From positions 45,236 through 109,235 of the forward strand of contig JASHRF010000107.1 of the NCBI GenBank assembly GCA_030037545.1: a stretch of DNA of 64,000 bases, read 5' to 3'. The notes beneath the pieces were generated by a model. That model saw only the letters and a list, made by a program, of their open reading frames with translations, did not search any database and was not told the origin of the DNA. A program made the translations under genes and the position numbers. Positions 9,127 through 17,864 of this stretch are shown here, one piece after another; positions within the stretch are counted from its first letter, which is position 1, and each line of letters begins with the position of its first letter. This DNA comes from Acidobacteriaceae bacterium. Its GTDB lineage: Bacteria > Acidobacteriota > Terriglobia > Terriglobales > Acidobacteriaceae.

Positions 9127-9552
9127 ATGATTTTCCTCACGCGGCGCGCGACCTTTTCCTCGTCGCACTACTACTGGAATGCAGCCTGGTCCGCGGAGAA
9201 GAACGAACAGGTATTCGGGCGCTGCGCCAACCGCCACGGGCACGGCCACAACTATACGCTGGAGGTGACGGTGGGCGGCGAGCCGGACCCGGTGACAGGA
9301 TTTGTGGTCGATCTGAAGTGGCTCAAGGATGTTATGGAACGGGAAGTGGTGGCCCGCTACGATCATCGCCATTTGAACCTGGAAGTGGAAGAGTTTGCGG
9401 CGGGCAAGATGATTCCGACCACGGAGAATATCGCGATTGCAGCGTGGCGCCGGCTGGAGCCGGCAGTGAATGCGGCCGGCGGGGCGCAGTTGAGCCGCAT
9501 TCGCGTGTACGAGACGGCGGAGATTTTTGCGGAGTATAGAGGCGGGCAATGA
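9127..9552 (+). CDS. PTPS/QueD family enzyme, copy 1
   Basis: 6-pyruvoyl-tetrahydropterin synthase / 6-carboxytetrahydropterin synthase family, 141 residues from ATG 9127 (GAGG six bases before; the track begins at an upstream TTG). Zinc ligands are visible as the His of SSHYYW and the pair in HGHGHNY. The catalytic Cys precedes them in GRCANRHGHGHN, and YDHRHLN and PTTENIA complete the site. Substrate is 7,8-dihydroneopterin triphosphate, the product of FolE encoded next door. The product could be a queuosine precursor or a tetrahydropterin cofactor; the sequence alone does not decide. Confidence 0.85.
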   Translation: MIFLTRRATFSSSHYYWNAAWSAEKNEQVFGRCANRHGHGHNYTLEVTVGGEPDPVTGFVVDLKWLKDVMEREVVARYDHRHLNLEVEEFAAGKMIPTTENIAIAAWRRLEPAVNAAGGAQLSRIRVYETAEIFAEYRGGQ

Positions 9553-9989
9553 GCAGCGCGGCCAGGGCATATTTGGGCCGGCGCTACGCACTGAGCGCCA
9601 GTCATCGTCTGCACAGCGAGGCGTTGACGGCTGAGGAGAACGAGGCGGCGTACGGAAAGTGCAACAATCCCCACGGACATGGGCACAATTACGTGGTGGA
9701 GGTGCTGGTGGGCGGCGGGGTGGACGCGGAGACAGGCATGGTGATCGGTCTGGCGTGGCTGGATGCAGTGGTGAAGGAAAGGATCGTGGCACGGTTCGAT
9801 CACCACAACCTGAATTGCGATGCGGCGTTCGCCGCGCAAGTTCCAACGACCGAGAACCTTTGCCGGGCGGTGTTTGCGCTATTGAGAGACGAGCTTCCGG
9901 CAGGCCAACTTGAAGGTGTTCGCGTGGAAGAGACAGAAAACAACTTCTTCGAATTTTTTGGCGCTTCATTGCCCGCAGGCGGGAGGTAA
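9549..9989 (+). CDS. PTPS/QueD family enzyme, copy 2
   Basis: Second PTPS-family protein, 146 residues, overlapping copy 1 by 4 bp (ATGA), so the two are translationally coupled. It keeps the catalytic Cys and zinc histidines ([12 protein letters not shown]), the FDHHNLN segment and VPTTENLC. The N-terminus ([21 protein letters not shown]) is longer and diverged from copy 1. The two are paralogs rather than a recent duplication. They may form a heteromer, or one may act in queuosine and the other in pterin synthesis; this is inference. Confidence 0.85.
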   Translation: MSSAARAYLGRRYALSASHRLHSEALTAEENEAAYGKCNNPHGHGHNYVVEVLVGGGVDAETGMVIGLAWLDAVVKERIVARFDHHNLNCDAAFAAQVPTTENLCRAVFALLRDELPAGQLEGVRVEETENNFFEFFGASLPAGGR

Positions 9990-9994
9990 GCTGG

Positions 9995-10627
9995 ATGGCG
10001 CAGCCATTGGTGGTAAGCAAATCCGCAGTCGTGACGACAGGCCGGCGGCCGGAGCTGAGCGAATTCAGCACCCGGGAAATGTACCGCGAAATTTTGGCGC
10101 GGCTCGGCGAAGACCCGGCGCGGAACGGTCTGGCGGCCACGCCGGAGCGCGTCGAAAAATCGCTGGCCTTTCTCACCAGGGGCTACGAGCAAGACGCGAA
10201 GAAGATCCTGCACGGCGCGCTCTTCGACGTCGATTACGATGAGATGGTAATCGTCAAGGACATCGAGATGTTCTCGCTGTGCGAGCACCACATGCTGCCA
10301 TTTTTCGGCAAGGTGCACGTGGCGTACATTCCCAAGGGCAAGGTCATTGGGTTGAGCAAGATTCCGCGCCTTGTGGACATGTTTGCGCGCCGGCTGCAGG
10401 TGCAGGAGCGCCTCACGCGCCAGATTGCCGACGCCATTCGGGAAGCGATCGACCCGCAAGGGGTGGGGGTGGTTGTTGAGGCGCGCCATCTGTGCATGAT
10501 GATGCGCGGCATCGAGAAGCAGCACTCCTCCACCGTGACCAGCGCCATGCTGGGCTGCTTCCGCCAGAAAGAGACGCGCGCGGAGTTTCTGTCGCTGGTG
10601 CGGCCGTCGGTGGGCGATGGAATGTAG
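9995..10627 (+). CDS. folE: GTP cyclohydrolase I
   Basis: Opens GTP to 7,8-dihydroneopterin triphosphate, the entry step to folate, queuosine and biopterin-type cofactors. The 210-residue protein has the zinc site CEHHMLP, the second zinc Cys in [10 protein letters not shown], and the [14 protein letters not shown] and [12 protein letters not shown] signatures. The N-terminal 20 residues are poorly conserved. It lies 5 bp after PTPS copy 2, so substrate producer and users are cotranscribed. Confidence 0.95.
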   Translation: MAQPLVVSKSAVVTTGRRPELSEFSTREMYREILARLGEDPARNGLAATPERVEKSLAFLTRGYEQDAKKILHGALFDVDYDEMVIVKDIEMFSLCEHHMLPFFGKVHVAYIPKGKVIGLSKIPRLVDMFARRLQVQERLTRQIADAIREAIDPQGVGVVVEARHLCMMMRGIEKQHSSTVTSAMLGCFRQKETRAEFLSLVRPSVGDGM

Positions 10628-10657
10628 CGGCGAGGCCGCCACCCGGAATGAGGCGCA

Positions 10658-10933
10658 ATGGACGAGCAAACCGCACGGGCCCGAATTTTGGCCGCAGAAG
10701 ACCGGCTGAGAACAGCGATGCTCCGATCGGACGTGAAAGTATTAGACGAGCTCCTGGACCCTGGATTGATTTTCACCAATCACGTTGGTCAGCTCCTGAG
10801 CAAGGAAGATGACCTGGCGGCACACACTTCCGGCATGCTCAATAGGAAGCTTGGCGGCGCGCGGGAGCGGCGTGCAGATATCTGCGGCGCAGTCCATTGG
10901 CGCCGGCCACGGCGTGCGCCAGCTTTTTCCTGA
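10658..10933 (+). pseudogene. Truncated SnoaL/NTF2-like (DUF4440-type) gene
   Basis: Begins normally after a GGAATGAGG ribosome-binding region. About 60 residues look like the start of an NTF2-like DUF4440 protein (AAEDRLRTAMLRSDVKVLDELL, FTNHVG, LLSKEDDLAAHTSG). After about residue 62, near base 10841, the sequence turns into Arg-rich text that is the antisense of the CHAD gene's 3' end. A complete member would be about 120-150 residues. The 3' half seems to have been lost by a deletion that joined it to the CHAD gene. Confidence 0.55.
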
Positions 10934-11672
10934 CCGCCCGGTCGATCTGCGCCAGCAGCGCCCTGTCTTGCTGCGCATCCAGAACCTGGCGGGCGATCTC
11001 GCGCAATTGCTGCCAGTCGTGCCAGTCGCCGATCTCGTCTTTTACTTTTGCGAGCGCGTCAACAAAGCTCTGGTCTGCATCGGGAAAAAGCTGCAGCACG
11101 TAGCGCAGCTCCTTCACCTTGAGGCGGAAAGGATGGATGTTGCGCGCGTTGAAACTCGGCCAGCGGCGAAGCTCGGCCATCAGGCGAGAAGCCAGTGAGC
11201 TGTGGCCATTGTCGGATTCCAGGGTTCGCGCAACTTCGATGGGCGTCGATCTCTTTCCCTTGGCCAACGATTCCACCAGCTTTGCATATTTCTTCAGGTA
11301 GCGCCGTGCCGGCTTGCGCTGGCGATCCACTGCGTCCAGTAATTCGCCGGCGCTCTTGCGCCTCACCATTTCCAGATGCTCCACGAGCCGGACCAGCGAC
11401 TCTTGATTCCCGTCCTTGGGAATGTGCAGCAGATCGCCGGTGAGCACATCCATATCGCGCACGCCGCCTGCGGCTTTGCGCACCGGCTTAATGGATTTCA
11501 GCAGCCGTTTTGTTCGTTTGCCATCGGCCTGTGCAAACGCCGCCGCTATCGCTTCAATCCTGCGTGCCCGGGTGCGCAGCTTGTGTACCTCGTCAGGCGC
11601 GGGATCATCAGGCAGCTTCTTGAGCAGCTTGCGCATTTGCCGCAACGGCTTTTCCGCGCGATCGAGCTCCAT
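10839..11672 (-). CDS. CHAD domain protein
   Basis: All-helical CHAD domain of 277 residues with conserved His and basic residues: VHKLRTRARRIEA, KPVRKAAGGVRDMDVL, HPFRLKVKELRYVLQLF and IGDWHDWQQL. CHAD proteins bind inorganic polyphosphate and localise to its granules. A polyphosphate glucokinase gene lies 5 kb away. ATG 11672 is favoured over 11678 because AAGGG is then 6 nt upstream. The stop codon lies in sequence shared with the truncated DUF4440-like gene, so the extreme C-terminus may have been altered by the same deletion. Confidence 0.85.
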   Translation of the reverse strand: MELDRAEKPLRQMRKLLKKLPDDPAPDEVHKLRTRARRIEAIAAAFAQADGKRTKRLLKSIKPVRKAAGGVRDMDVLTGDLLHIPKDGNQESLVRLVEHLEMVRRKSAGELLDAVDRQRKPARRYLKKYAKLVESLAKGKRSTPIEVARTLESDNGHSSLASRLMAELRRWPSFNARNIHPFRLKVKELRYVLQLFPDADQSFVDALAKVKDEIGDWHDWQQLREIARQVLDAQQDRALLAQIDRAVRKKLAHAVAGANGLRRRYLHAAPARRQASY

Positions 11673-11762
11673 AACCATCCCTTAGATTGGCTCTTTCGCC
11701 GGTGGGTTGGCAAGAGCCCCATGCAGACCCATGCCCAGGGCCTGTAACCTGAAGGCTGAGCG

Positions 11763-12653
11763 ATGAACGGACTTCTGGTCGTCGACAAACCAGGCGGCAT
11801 GACCAGCCACGACGTGGTTGATCGCCTGCGGCGCATTACCGGCGAGCGCAGCATCGGGCACCTGGGCACGCTCGATCCCATGGCTACGGGCGTGCTCCCG
11901 CTGCTGATGGGGAGATTCACGCGCCTAGCTCAATTTTATTCGGGGGGCGAGAAATGCTACACGGGGACCATTCGATTCGGCTTTGCCACCGACACTTACG
12001 ACGCCGACGGCGAGGCTGCCGGTCCCGATCGATGGCCTGAGGCCGCAGGCGCGATTACGCTGGAGCGCGTGCGCGCGGCTGCCGGCCGCTATCACGGCGA
12101 AATGGAGCAGATGCCGCCGCCGTTTTCCGCCAAGAAGATCGAAGGCAAGCCGGCTTACAAGCTGGCGCGCGCCGGCAAGCCCGTGGAACTGAAGCCGGCA
12201 AAGATTCACATCGCGTCTTTCGAAATCAGCGCGTGCGAAGGCCCTGAGGCGCTGTTTTCCATCAACATCAGCGCCGGAGGGTATGTGCGTTCCGTGGCCC
12301 ACGAGCTGGGCCGCGAGCTGGGTTGCGGCGCGCATTTAAGGCGCTTGCGCCGGACACGGGCGGGGGCGTTTACGCTCGACGACGCACACACGCTGGACGA
12401 TTTGGAAGCGCTTAAGGGAAATCTGGAGGCGCTGGAGGGTTTGTGCGTGCATCCGCGCAACCTGCTTCCGGAGATGCCGTCGGTCTCCGGCGATGCCGAA
12501 GCGCTTGGCCGCCTGCGCAACGGCGCACAGGCCAACCTGGCCGAGTTTTCTCAGGCGCCGCTGGTCAAAGTTTTCGCCGGCCAGCGCGAGCTGGTGGGAA
12601 TTGCCAGGCGCGTGGCCGGAACGCTGTTTCAGCCGGTGGTGGTAATGGGATAA
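11763..12653 (+). CDS. truB: tRNA pseudouridine(55) synthase
   Basis: Isomerises U55 in the tRNA T-loop. The 296-residue protein has the catalytic Asp38 in HLGTLDPMATG, the LVVDKPGGMTSHDVV start and the thumb-side QMPPPFSAKKIEGKPAYKLAR. The C-terminal domain is of the usual bacterial size. In many bacteria truB lies in the nusA-infB-rbfA cluster; here it stands alone, divergent from CHAD and convergent with tesA. Confidence 0.95.
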   Translation: MNGLLVVDKPGGMTSHDVVDRLRRITGERSIGHLGTLDPMATGVLPLLMGRFTRLAQFYSGGEKCYTGTIRFGFATDTYDADGEAAGPDRWPEAAGAITLERVRAAAGRYHGEMEQMPPPFSAKKIEGKPAYKLARAGKPVELKPAKIHIASFEISACEGPEALFSINISAGGYVRSVAHELGRELGCGAHLRRLRRTRAGAFTLDDAHTLDDLEALKGNLEALEGLCVHPRNLLPEMPSVSGDAEALGRLRNGAQANLAEFSQAPLVKVFAGQRELVGIARRVAGTLFQPVVVMG

Positions 12654-12656
12654 AGG

Positions 12657-12774
12657 CAGTTCATCGTTCGCATTTCACAGTTGCTCGTCTTCGCGCGGGG
12701 GCATTCAACGAAAGAGCAATCTAAGCCGGGTCGAAAGCGCAACGCTGGCATTGAAAGCTGCGAACTGTGAACTG
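12657..12774. repeat. 118-bp fold-back element between truB and tesA
   Basis: Imperfect terminal inverted repeats fill the gap between two convergent genes. The left end CAGTTCATCGTTCGCATTTCA (12657-12677) matches the reverse complement of 12752-12774, except for two mismatches and a 2-nt insertion. The inner 74 nt are not obviously coding. It could be a MITE relic or act as a two-way terminator. Confidence 0.5.
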
Positions 12775-12775
12775 T

Positions 12776-13399
12776 TTACTGTTTTCGCAGCAGCGGCTTC
12801 AGCACCGGCATGAGCGTGCCGGCGATGATTTCCGAACCTTTGGTGGTGGGATGAATGCCGTCGGCCTGGATGGTGCCGGGAACATGGATGAGGTTTTTGT
12901 AGAGCATGGGCACCAGCGCGACGTGGTCCTGATCGGCCAAAGAGGCGAACATCTGCTGAAATGCGCGGATGTAATCGGGGCCGTAGTCAGGGGGTAGCGT
13001 GATGCCGGCCAGCAGCACTTTGACGTGGGCGTTCTGGAGGGTGGCGATTACCTGGTTTAAATTGCTGCGCGTCTGCGCGAGGGGCTGGCCGCGCAGTCCG
13101 TCGTTGCCGCCGAACTCGACGATGACGATGGCCGGATGCAGGCGCAGGACCTCAGGCAGCGCGGTAACAGCATCTTTGGTAGTAGCGCCGCTGGTGCCCT
13201 CATTGACTACGTTGTATCTGTATCCGTGGGCATCGAGATCCCGCTGAAGAAAGTCGGAGTAAGCATTGCCATAGGGAAGCCCGTAACCGGCCGTGATGCT
13301 GTCGCCGAAGCACACGATCACCGGCCGCGAGGCGGCGTGGCAGGGCAAGACGATCAGCAGGAAGCAGATTGAAACGAAACCCTCGCGCCAAGCGTCCAC
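12776..13399 (-). CDS. tesA: TesA-like SGNH/GDSL hydrolase (arylesterase/lysophospholipase L1)
   Basis: Exported esterase of 207 residues. A signal peptide ends near CHAAS. The four SGNH blocks are visible: GDSITAG (nucleophile Ser), the Gly of NEGTSG, GGNDG and DGIHPT (Asp/His). The family includes E. coli TesA, a periplasmic thioesterase/protease I/lysophospholipase. It is divergent from an ABC ATPase/permease pair, the same arrangement as tesA/ybbA-ybbP in E. coli. Confidence 0.9.
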   Translation of the reverse strand: MDAWREGFVSICFLLIVLPCHAASRPVIVCFGDSITAGYGLPYGNAYSDFLQRDLDAHGYRYNVVNEGTSGATTKDAVTALPEVLRLHPAIVIVEFGGNDGLRGQPLAQTRSNLNQVIATLQNAHVKVLLAGITLPPDYGPDYIRAFQQMFASLADQDHVALVPMLYKNLIHVPGTIQADGIHPTTKGSEIIAGTLMPVLKPLLRKQ

Positions 13400-13575
13400 G
13401 AGAATAGTGTAAAGGCGGGGAACGAGGGAACAGGGACTAAGTGATTAGGGACTGAGGCAGCGCTGCCGTTTCCGCCAGGAACTGAAAGCCGGCATCTAGA
13501 AGCTCAAAGCGCCCATCGCGCAAGGACTTCGAATCACGAGCCACGAAACCACGGTCCATGCTCCCAGGAGGAATT

Positions 13576-14322
13576 TTGATCGAAGTTCGCAATGTCAGCC
13601 GGTGGATTCAGAATGGGGCGCGGCGGGTGGAGATTCTGAAAGGAATTTCGCTGGCCATTCCGGCAGGGCAGTTTATCGCCATCGTGGGCGCCAGCGGCAG
13701 CGGCAAAAGCACGCTGCTGGGCCTGCTGGCCGGGCTCGATGCGCCCAGCGCCGGCGAAATCTGGCTGGATGGCGTGCCTATTCACAATCTTGCCGAGAGC
13801 GGGCTCGCCCGCGTGCGCGGGCGCAAGATCGGCTTTGTCTTCCAGTCTTACCAGTTGATCCAGACGCTCACCGCTCTGGAAAACGTGTTGCTGCCCTACG
13901 AGCTGAACGTGGAGGGCAACGGCCTGGAACGGGCGCGGCGGATGCTCGAGGAAGTGGGGCTGCGCGATCGCATGGATCATTATCCTGTGCAGCTCTCTGG
14001 AGGCGAGCAACAGCGCGTGGCGCTGGCGCGGGCATTTGTGGTGGAGCCTGCCATCGTGATGGCCGACGAGCCGACCGGCAATCTCGATTCGGTGAACGGC
14101 AGTCTGGTGCTAGATCTCCTGCTGGAGCGCAATCGCAAATCCGGAACCACGCTGGTGCTGGTGACGCACGATTCTGAAATTGCGGGGCAGGCGGATCGCA
14201 AGATTGTGCTGAAGGATGGGCTGGTGGTCGAAGACACGCTGCCGCTCGCGACGGTCGCGGCGGGATCCTCCGATAGGCGCGTCGCGGAACGTGGCGAGCC
14301 GGAGGAAGAGAATCATGGCTGA
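13576..14322 (+). CDS. ybbA: ABC transporter ATP-binding protein, YbbA/LolD-like
   Basis: ATPase of the MacB/LolD class: Walker A GASGSGKST, Q-loop FVFQSYQLI, signature LSGGEQQR, Walker B IVMADEPTGNLDS and switch His in VTHD. The track ORF starts at ATG 13558, but AGGAGG lies inside its first codons, just before TTG 13576, and homology begins there (IEVRNVSRW); TTG is therefore preferred although the spacing is only 4 nt. The gene overlaps the permease gene by 8 bp. YbbA-YbbP pairs are thought to act on envelope lipids or lipoproteins; the substrate is unproven. Confidence 0.88.
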   Translation: MIEVRNVSRWIQNGARRVEILKGISLAIPAGQFIAIVGASGSGKSTLLGLLAGLDAPSAGEIWLDGVPIHNLAESGLARVRGRKIGFVFQSYQLIQTLTALENVLLPYELNVEGNGLERARRMLEEVGLRDRMDHYPVQLSGGEQQRVALARAFVVEPAIVMADEPTGNLDSVNGSLVLDLLLERNRKSGTTLVLVTHDSEIAGQADRKIVLKDGLVVEDTLPLATVAAGSSDRRVAERGEPEEENHG

Positions 14323-16903
14323 ACGCGCGTTAAGCTGGGCGCGCGCCGCGGCTATCGCCTGGCGCGATTTGAAATCCGCACCGGGAAAATTCGGCTTTGT
14401 GGTGCTTTCCGTTGCGGTGGGCGTGGCCGCGCTGGTGGGCGTGCGCGGATTAAGCTCGAGCTTTCGCGCCACGCTTTCGGGTCAAGCGCGTTCACTGATG
14501 GCCGCGGACCTGAGCGCGCACATTGTGCATGTGCCCACGACGGACGAGCTCAAGAATATTGCGACGGTCGTTCACGAGAATCCAGGTATGCGCATGACCT
14601 GGGCGACGGAAACGGTGTCAATGGCTTCGGCGCCGCCCGATCCGGTGCCGCTGCTGGTTTCGCTCAAGGCTGTCGATCCGAGCCAATATCCTTACTACGG
14701 AACAGCGGCGCTCGACCCGCCGATGAGCCTGCAGCAGGCGCTTGGGTATGACTCGGCCGTGGTCGCGGAGGAGTTTCTCATCCGCATGAATGCGAAGGTT
14801 GGCGGAACGCTGCGATTGGGCGGGCGGACATTTCGTATTGCGGCGGTGCTCAAGCAGGAGCCGGATCGGATCATGGCCGGCGCGGGGCTGGGGCCGCGCG
14901 TGATGATCTCGCAGGCAGCGCTGGAGCAAACCGGCCTGATCGCCTACGGAAGCCGCGTGAACGAGCGCCTGCTGGTGAAACTGCCCGATCCGCTTCCGAA
15001 AGGCGTTTCCGCGGATGCGGAACTGACGGCGGCGCGCAAGGAACTTGAAACTGCGCTGCCCGACGCTCAGGTGATGGATTACCGCGAAGGTAATCCGGCG
15101 CTGACGCGCGGCCTCGACAATGCAACTTCGATCCTTAGCCTGATTTGCCTGGTGGCGATGGTGCTGGGTGCGATAGGCGTGGCCATGGCCATGCACGCGC
15201 ATCTCGAACAGCGCATGGACATGCTGGCGATCTTGAAAGCACTGGGCGCAGGCTCGACCGATCTTTTGCGAATCTTTTTATTGCAGACGCTGGGCCTGGG
15301 GCTGGCCGGCGCCTTGATAGGCGTAGCTGCAGGCGTGGGGGTTATGACGGCGCTGCCGGCGGCGTTTGGCAAACTGCTGTTCATCAAACCCGTGTTGGCG
15401 TTTCCGTGGCGGTCGGCGCTGGCCGGGCTGGGCACGGGTTTGCTGACCACGCTGCTGTTTTGTTTGCCGCCGCTGCTCGATGTGCGTGCGGTGCGGCCGG
15501 TGCTGGTGCTGCGCCGGTTGGTGGAGCAGAGAGCGCAGGGATTTCGTGACCGGATTGACCGCTGGTGGGAGCGCCGTTTGCAGCTTGGCATTGCGGCCGC
15601 GGTGGTGGTCGCGCTGGGTGCTATAGCGTGGGCGCTCTCCGATTCGCCCAAAGTCGGCGGATGGTTCACGTTTCTGTTCACCTGCGCCCTCGCCGTTCTG
15701 TTGCTCATGGCGTGGGCAGCGCTGCGCCTCATTCGTTTTATTCTCGGGCGCGTGCGCCTGCGCCTGCCATCTTCACTCCGTCATGGCCTGGCGAATCTTT
15801 ATCGTCCCGGCAACCAGTCGGCGGCGGTGCTGGCGGCGCTGGGTACCGGCGTCATGCTCATCCTCACCGTCTATCTCATGCAATCGGGGCTGCTGCGCGA
15901 TCTGCATGAGACGGCTTCGCCCAAGGTGCCGAATGTGTACCTGGTGGATGTAAGCACTGACGAAGTCGCCGGCGTGAAGACATTCTTCTGGCACCAGGCC
16001 GGCGTGACGCAGCCGCTCGGATTGATTCCCATCGTTACCGGACGCTTTATAACCATCAACGGACGGCAAGTGGCGCAGATGCGGGGCCAGCATTATCCAG
16101 TACGCATGTTGGAGTCGGCTGAGCTGACCTGGGCAGATACGCCTCTTGAGGGCGACAAGATTACCGCCGGCGCATGGTGGAAGCAGAACAACGAATCCGC
16201 GATTGCCATGGGCGAGGGCCTGGCCAAGCGGCTGCGCATCGGCGTGGGCTCGCAGGTGGAGCTGGAGACCGGCGGAATAGACCATACGCTGCGCGTGGCT
16301 GCCCTTTATAAGGCCGATGGCGAGCACCTGGGATCGTACCTGGAGTTTGTGCTGCCTTCCGCACTCGTCCGGGATGTGCCTGCAACCTGGTACGGCGGCG
16401 CGCACATGGATTCCGGCCAGATACCAGATATGGAGCGAGCGCTGTTTGCCGCCTATCCCACGGTCACGGTCATCAACATAGCCGATGTGCTCGACCGCAT
16501 CGAGAGCGTGGTCGATCAGGTGACGCTGGTGGTGCGTGTGCTGGCGGGTTTCTCGATACTCGCCGGGCTCATGATTTTGGCTTCGAGCATCGCCAGCACG
16601 CGATTCCGGCGCATGCAGGAGGCGGTGGTGCTGAAGACGCTAGGCGCCACGCGCATGAGGATCGTGCGCACATTCAGCATCGAGTTCAGCGTGCTGGGCT
16701 TGCTGGGCGGCGCGGTGGGCGTGGTCTTTGCCAACCTGCTGACGCGCGTGCTGGAGCATCGGATGGAGATTGCTTTCCATATCCAGTGGACGGCAACCGG
16801 CATTGCCCTGGCTGGAACCGCGGTGGTGGCCACGGCAACGGGCTGGATCGCCAGCTATCGCATCCTGGGGCTGCGCCCGCTGCAGGTATTGCGCGAGGAG
16901 TAG
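14315..16903 (+). CDS. ybbP: ABC transporter permease, YbbP-like with two FtsX domains
   Basis: 862-residue inner-membrane permease. It has an N-terminal TM helix (FGFVVLSVAVGVAALVGV), a long periplasmic domain, a first FtsX block of three helices (ILSLICLVAMVLGAIGVAMA onward), a central TM pair (near 15585-15740), a second periplasmic domain and a final FtsX block ending GWIASYRILGLRPLQVLREE. This is the doubled layout of YbbP, not the single MacB layout. ATG 14315 follows GGAGGAAGAG and overlaps the ATPase stop; the track start at 14216 is upstream read-through. ATPase and permease form one transporter. Confidence 0.88.
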   Translation: MAERALSWARAAAIAWRDLKSAPGKFGFVVLSVAVGVAALVGVRGLSSSFRATLSGQARSLMAADLSAHIVHVPTTDELKNIATVVHENPGMRMTWATETVSMASAPPDPVPLLVSLKAVDPSQYPYYGTAALDPPMSLQQALGYDSAVVAEEFLIRMNAKVGGTLRLGGRTFRIAAVLKQEPDRIMAGAGLGPRVMISQAALEQTGLIAYGSRVNERLLVKLPDPLPKGVSADAELTAARKELETALPDAQVMDYREGNPALTRGLDNATSILSLICLVAMVLGAIGVAMAMHAHLEQRMDMLAILKALGAGSTDLLRIFLLQTLGLGLAGALIGVAAGVGVMTALPAAFGKLLFIKPVLAFPWRSALAGLGTGLLTTLLFCLPPLLDVRAVRPVLVLRRLVEQRAQGFRDRIDRWWERRLQLGIAAAVVVALGAIAWALSDSPKVGGWFTFLFTCALAVLLLMAWAALRLIRFILGRVRLRLPSSLRHGLANLYRPGNQSAAVLAALGTGVMLILTVYLMQSGLLRDLHETASPKVPNVYLVDVSTDEVAGVKTFFWHQAGVTQPLGLIPIVTGRFITINGRQVAQMRGQHYPVRMLESAELTWADTPLEGDKITAGAWWKQNNESAIAMGEGLAKRLRIGVGSQVELETGGIDHTLRVAALYKADGEHLGSYLEFVLPSALVRDVPATWYGGAHMDSGQIPDMERALFAAYPTVTVINIADVLDRIESVVDQVTLVVRVLAGFSILAGLMILASSIASTRFRRMQEAVVLKTLGATRMRIVRTFSIEFSVLGLLGGAVGVVFANLLTRVLEHRMEIAFHIQWTATGIALAGTAVVATATGWIASYRILGLRPLQVLREE

Positions 16904-16973
16904 AGCGCTCGTCCTAGGCGGCCGCGCAAGGCTGGTCACGGCAACCGCGCGGTGCGGTTACAATTCATTCGAG

Positions 16974-17729
16974 ATGATTCGCAAACCCGCTCCCAAACTT
17001 TCGAAGAAATCCGCCGTTGCGAAGAAGTCCAAACGCGGCCCCGTCACGCTGGCCATCGACATTGGCGGCTCAGGGCTGAAGGCCATGCTGCTTGACCCGG
17101 CGGGAAAACCGGTGAGCGAGCGCGAGCGCGTGGTGACGCCGGCAATTGCCACGCCGCGCGCCGTAATAAAGGCGCTGGATGCCATGGTTGCCAGGCTGGT
17201 GCGCTTCGATCGCGTTTCGGTGGGGTTTCCCGGCGTGGTCAAGAAGGGAATCACGTACACGGGCTTCAATCTTCACCCGTATTGGGTGAATTTCCACCTT
17301 GAAGAAGAGCTGGCCAAGCTCTGGAAACGGCCGGTGCGCGTGGCCAATGACGCCGCCGTGCAGGGATACGGCGCGATTCGGGGCCGCGGAGTGGAGATGA
17401 TCGTCACGCTGGGAACCGGAATGGGCTCGTCGATCTACACCGATGGGCGCCTGTGCCCCGGCCTGGAGCTGGCGCATCATCCGTGGCGCAAAAAGACCTA
17501 CGAGGATTATCTGGGCCGGCGCGGACTCGACCAGTACGGCAAGCACCACTGGAACCATCTGCTGCAACTCGCCATTGCGCAGACCGCCCATACCTTCAAC
17601 TGGGATCATCTCTATCTGGGCGGGGGCAACACCAAGAAAATCATCCTCGCTTTGCCGCCCAACGTGACCATCGTGTCGAATGAAACCGGCCTGCTGGGCG
17701 GCGTGGCGCTGTGGCGGGACGTGGGGTAA
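16974..17729 (+). CDS. ppgK: Polyphosphate glucokinase (ROK family)
   Basis: Phosphorylates glucose with polyphosphate (or ATP). 251 residues from ATG 16974. The ROK/actin-like signatures are LAIDIGGSGLKAMLLD (phosphate 1), VGFPGVV, VANDAAVQGYG with the catalytic Asp, and LGTGMGSSIYTDG (phosphate 2). A Lys-rich N-terminus (KLSKKSAVAKKSKRG) precedes the domain. The track ORF extends 68 codons into the ybbP tail. Glucose-6-phosphate made here would enter the same pool as glycogen phosphorylase products. Confidence 0.88.
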   Translation: MIRKPAPKLSKKSAVAKKSKRGPVTLAIDIGGSGLKAMLLDPAGKPVSERERVVTPAIATPRAVIKALDAMVARLVRFDRVSVGFPGVVKKGITYTGFNLHPYWVNFHLEEELAKLWKRPVRVANDAAVQGYGAIRGRGVEMIVTLGTGMGSSIYTDGRLCPGLELAHHPWRKKTYEDYLGRRGLDQYGKHHWNHLLQLAIAQTAHTFNWDHLYLGGGNTKKIILALPPNVTIVSNETGLLGGVALWRDVG

Positions 17730-17864
17730 GCGAACAGGCGCAGACGATCAACCCGTTCAAACCGCAATGGCTGCATCCCAGGGCGTGCCGGCGCGCATTC
17801 GCCGCGAACCGTTTGGGCTGGGGCGTGGACTTCGATATTCTGAATAGAAGGCCGCCGAGACGCG

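Noticed and set aside
17730-17864. Possible cobalamin or SAH riboswitch before split metH
   Set aside because: Only 135 bp and no recognisable B12-box or SAH-riboswitch core.
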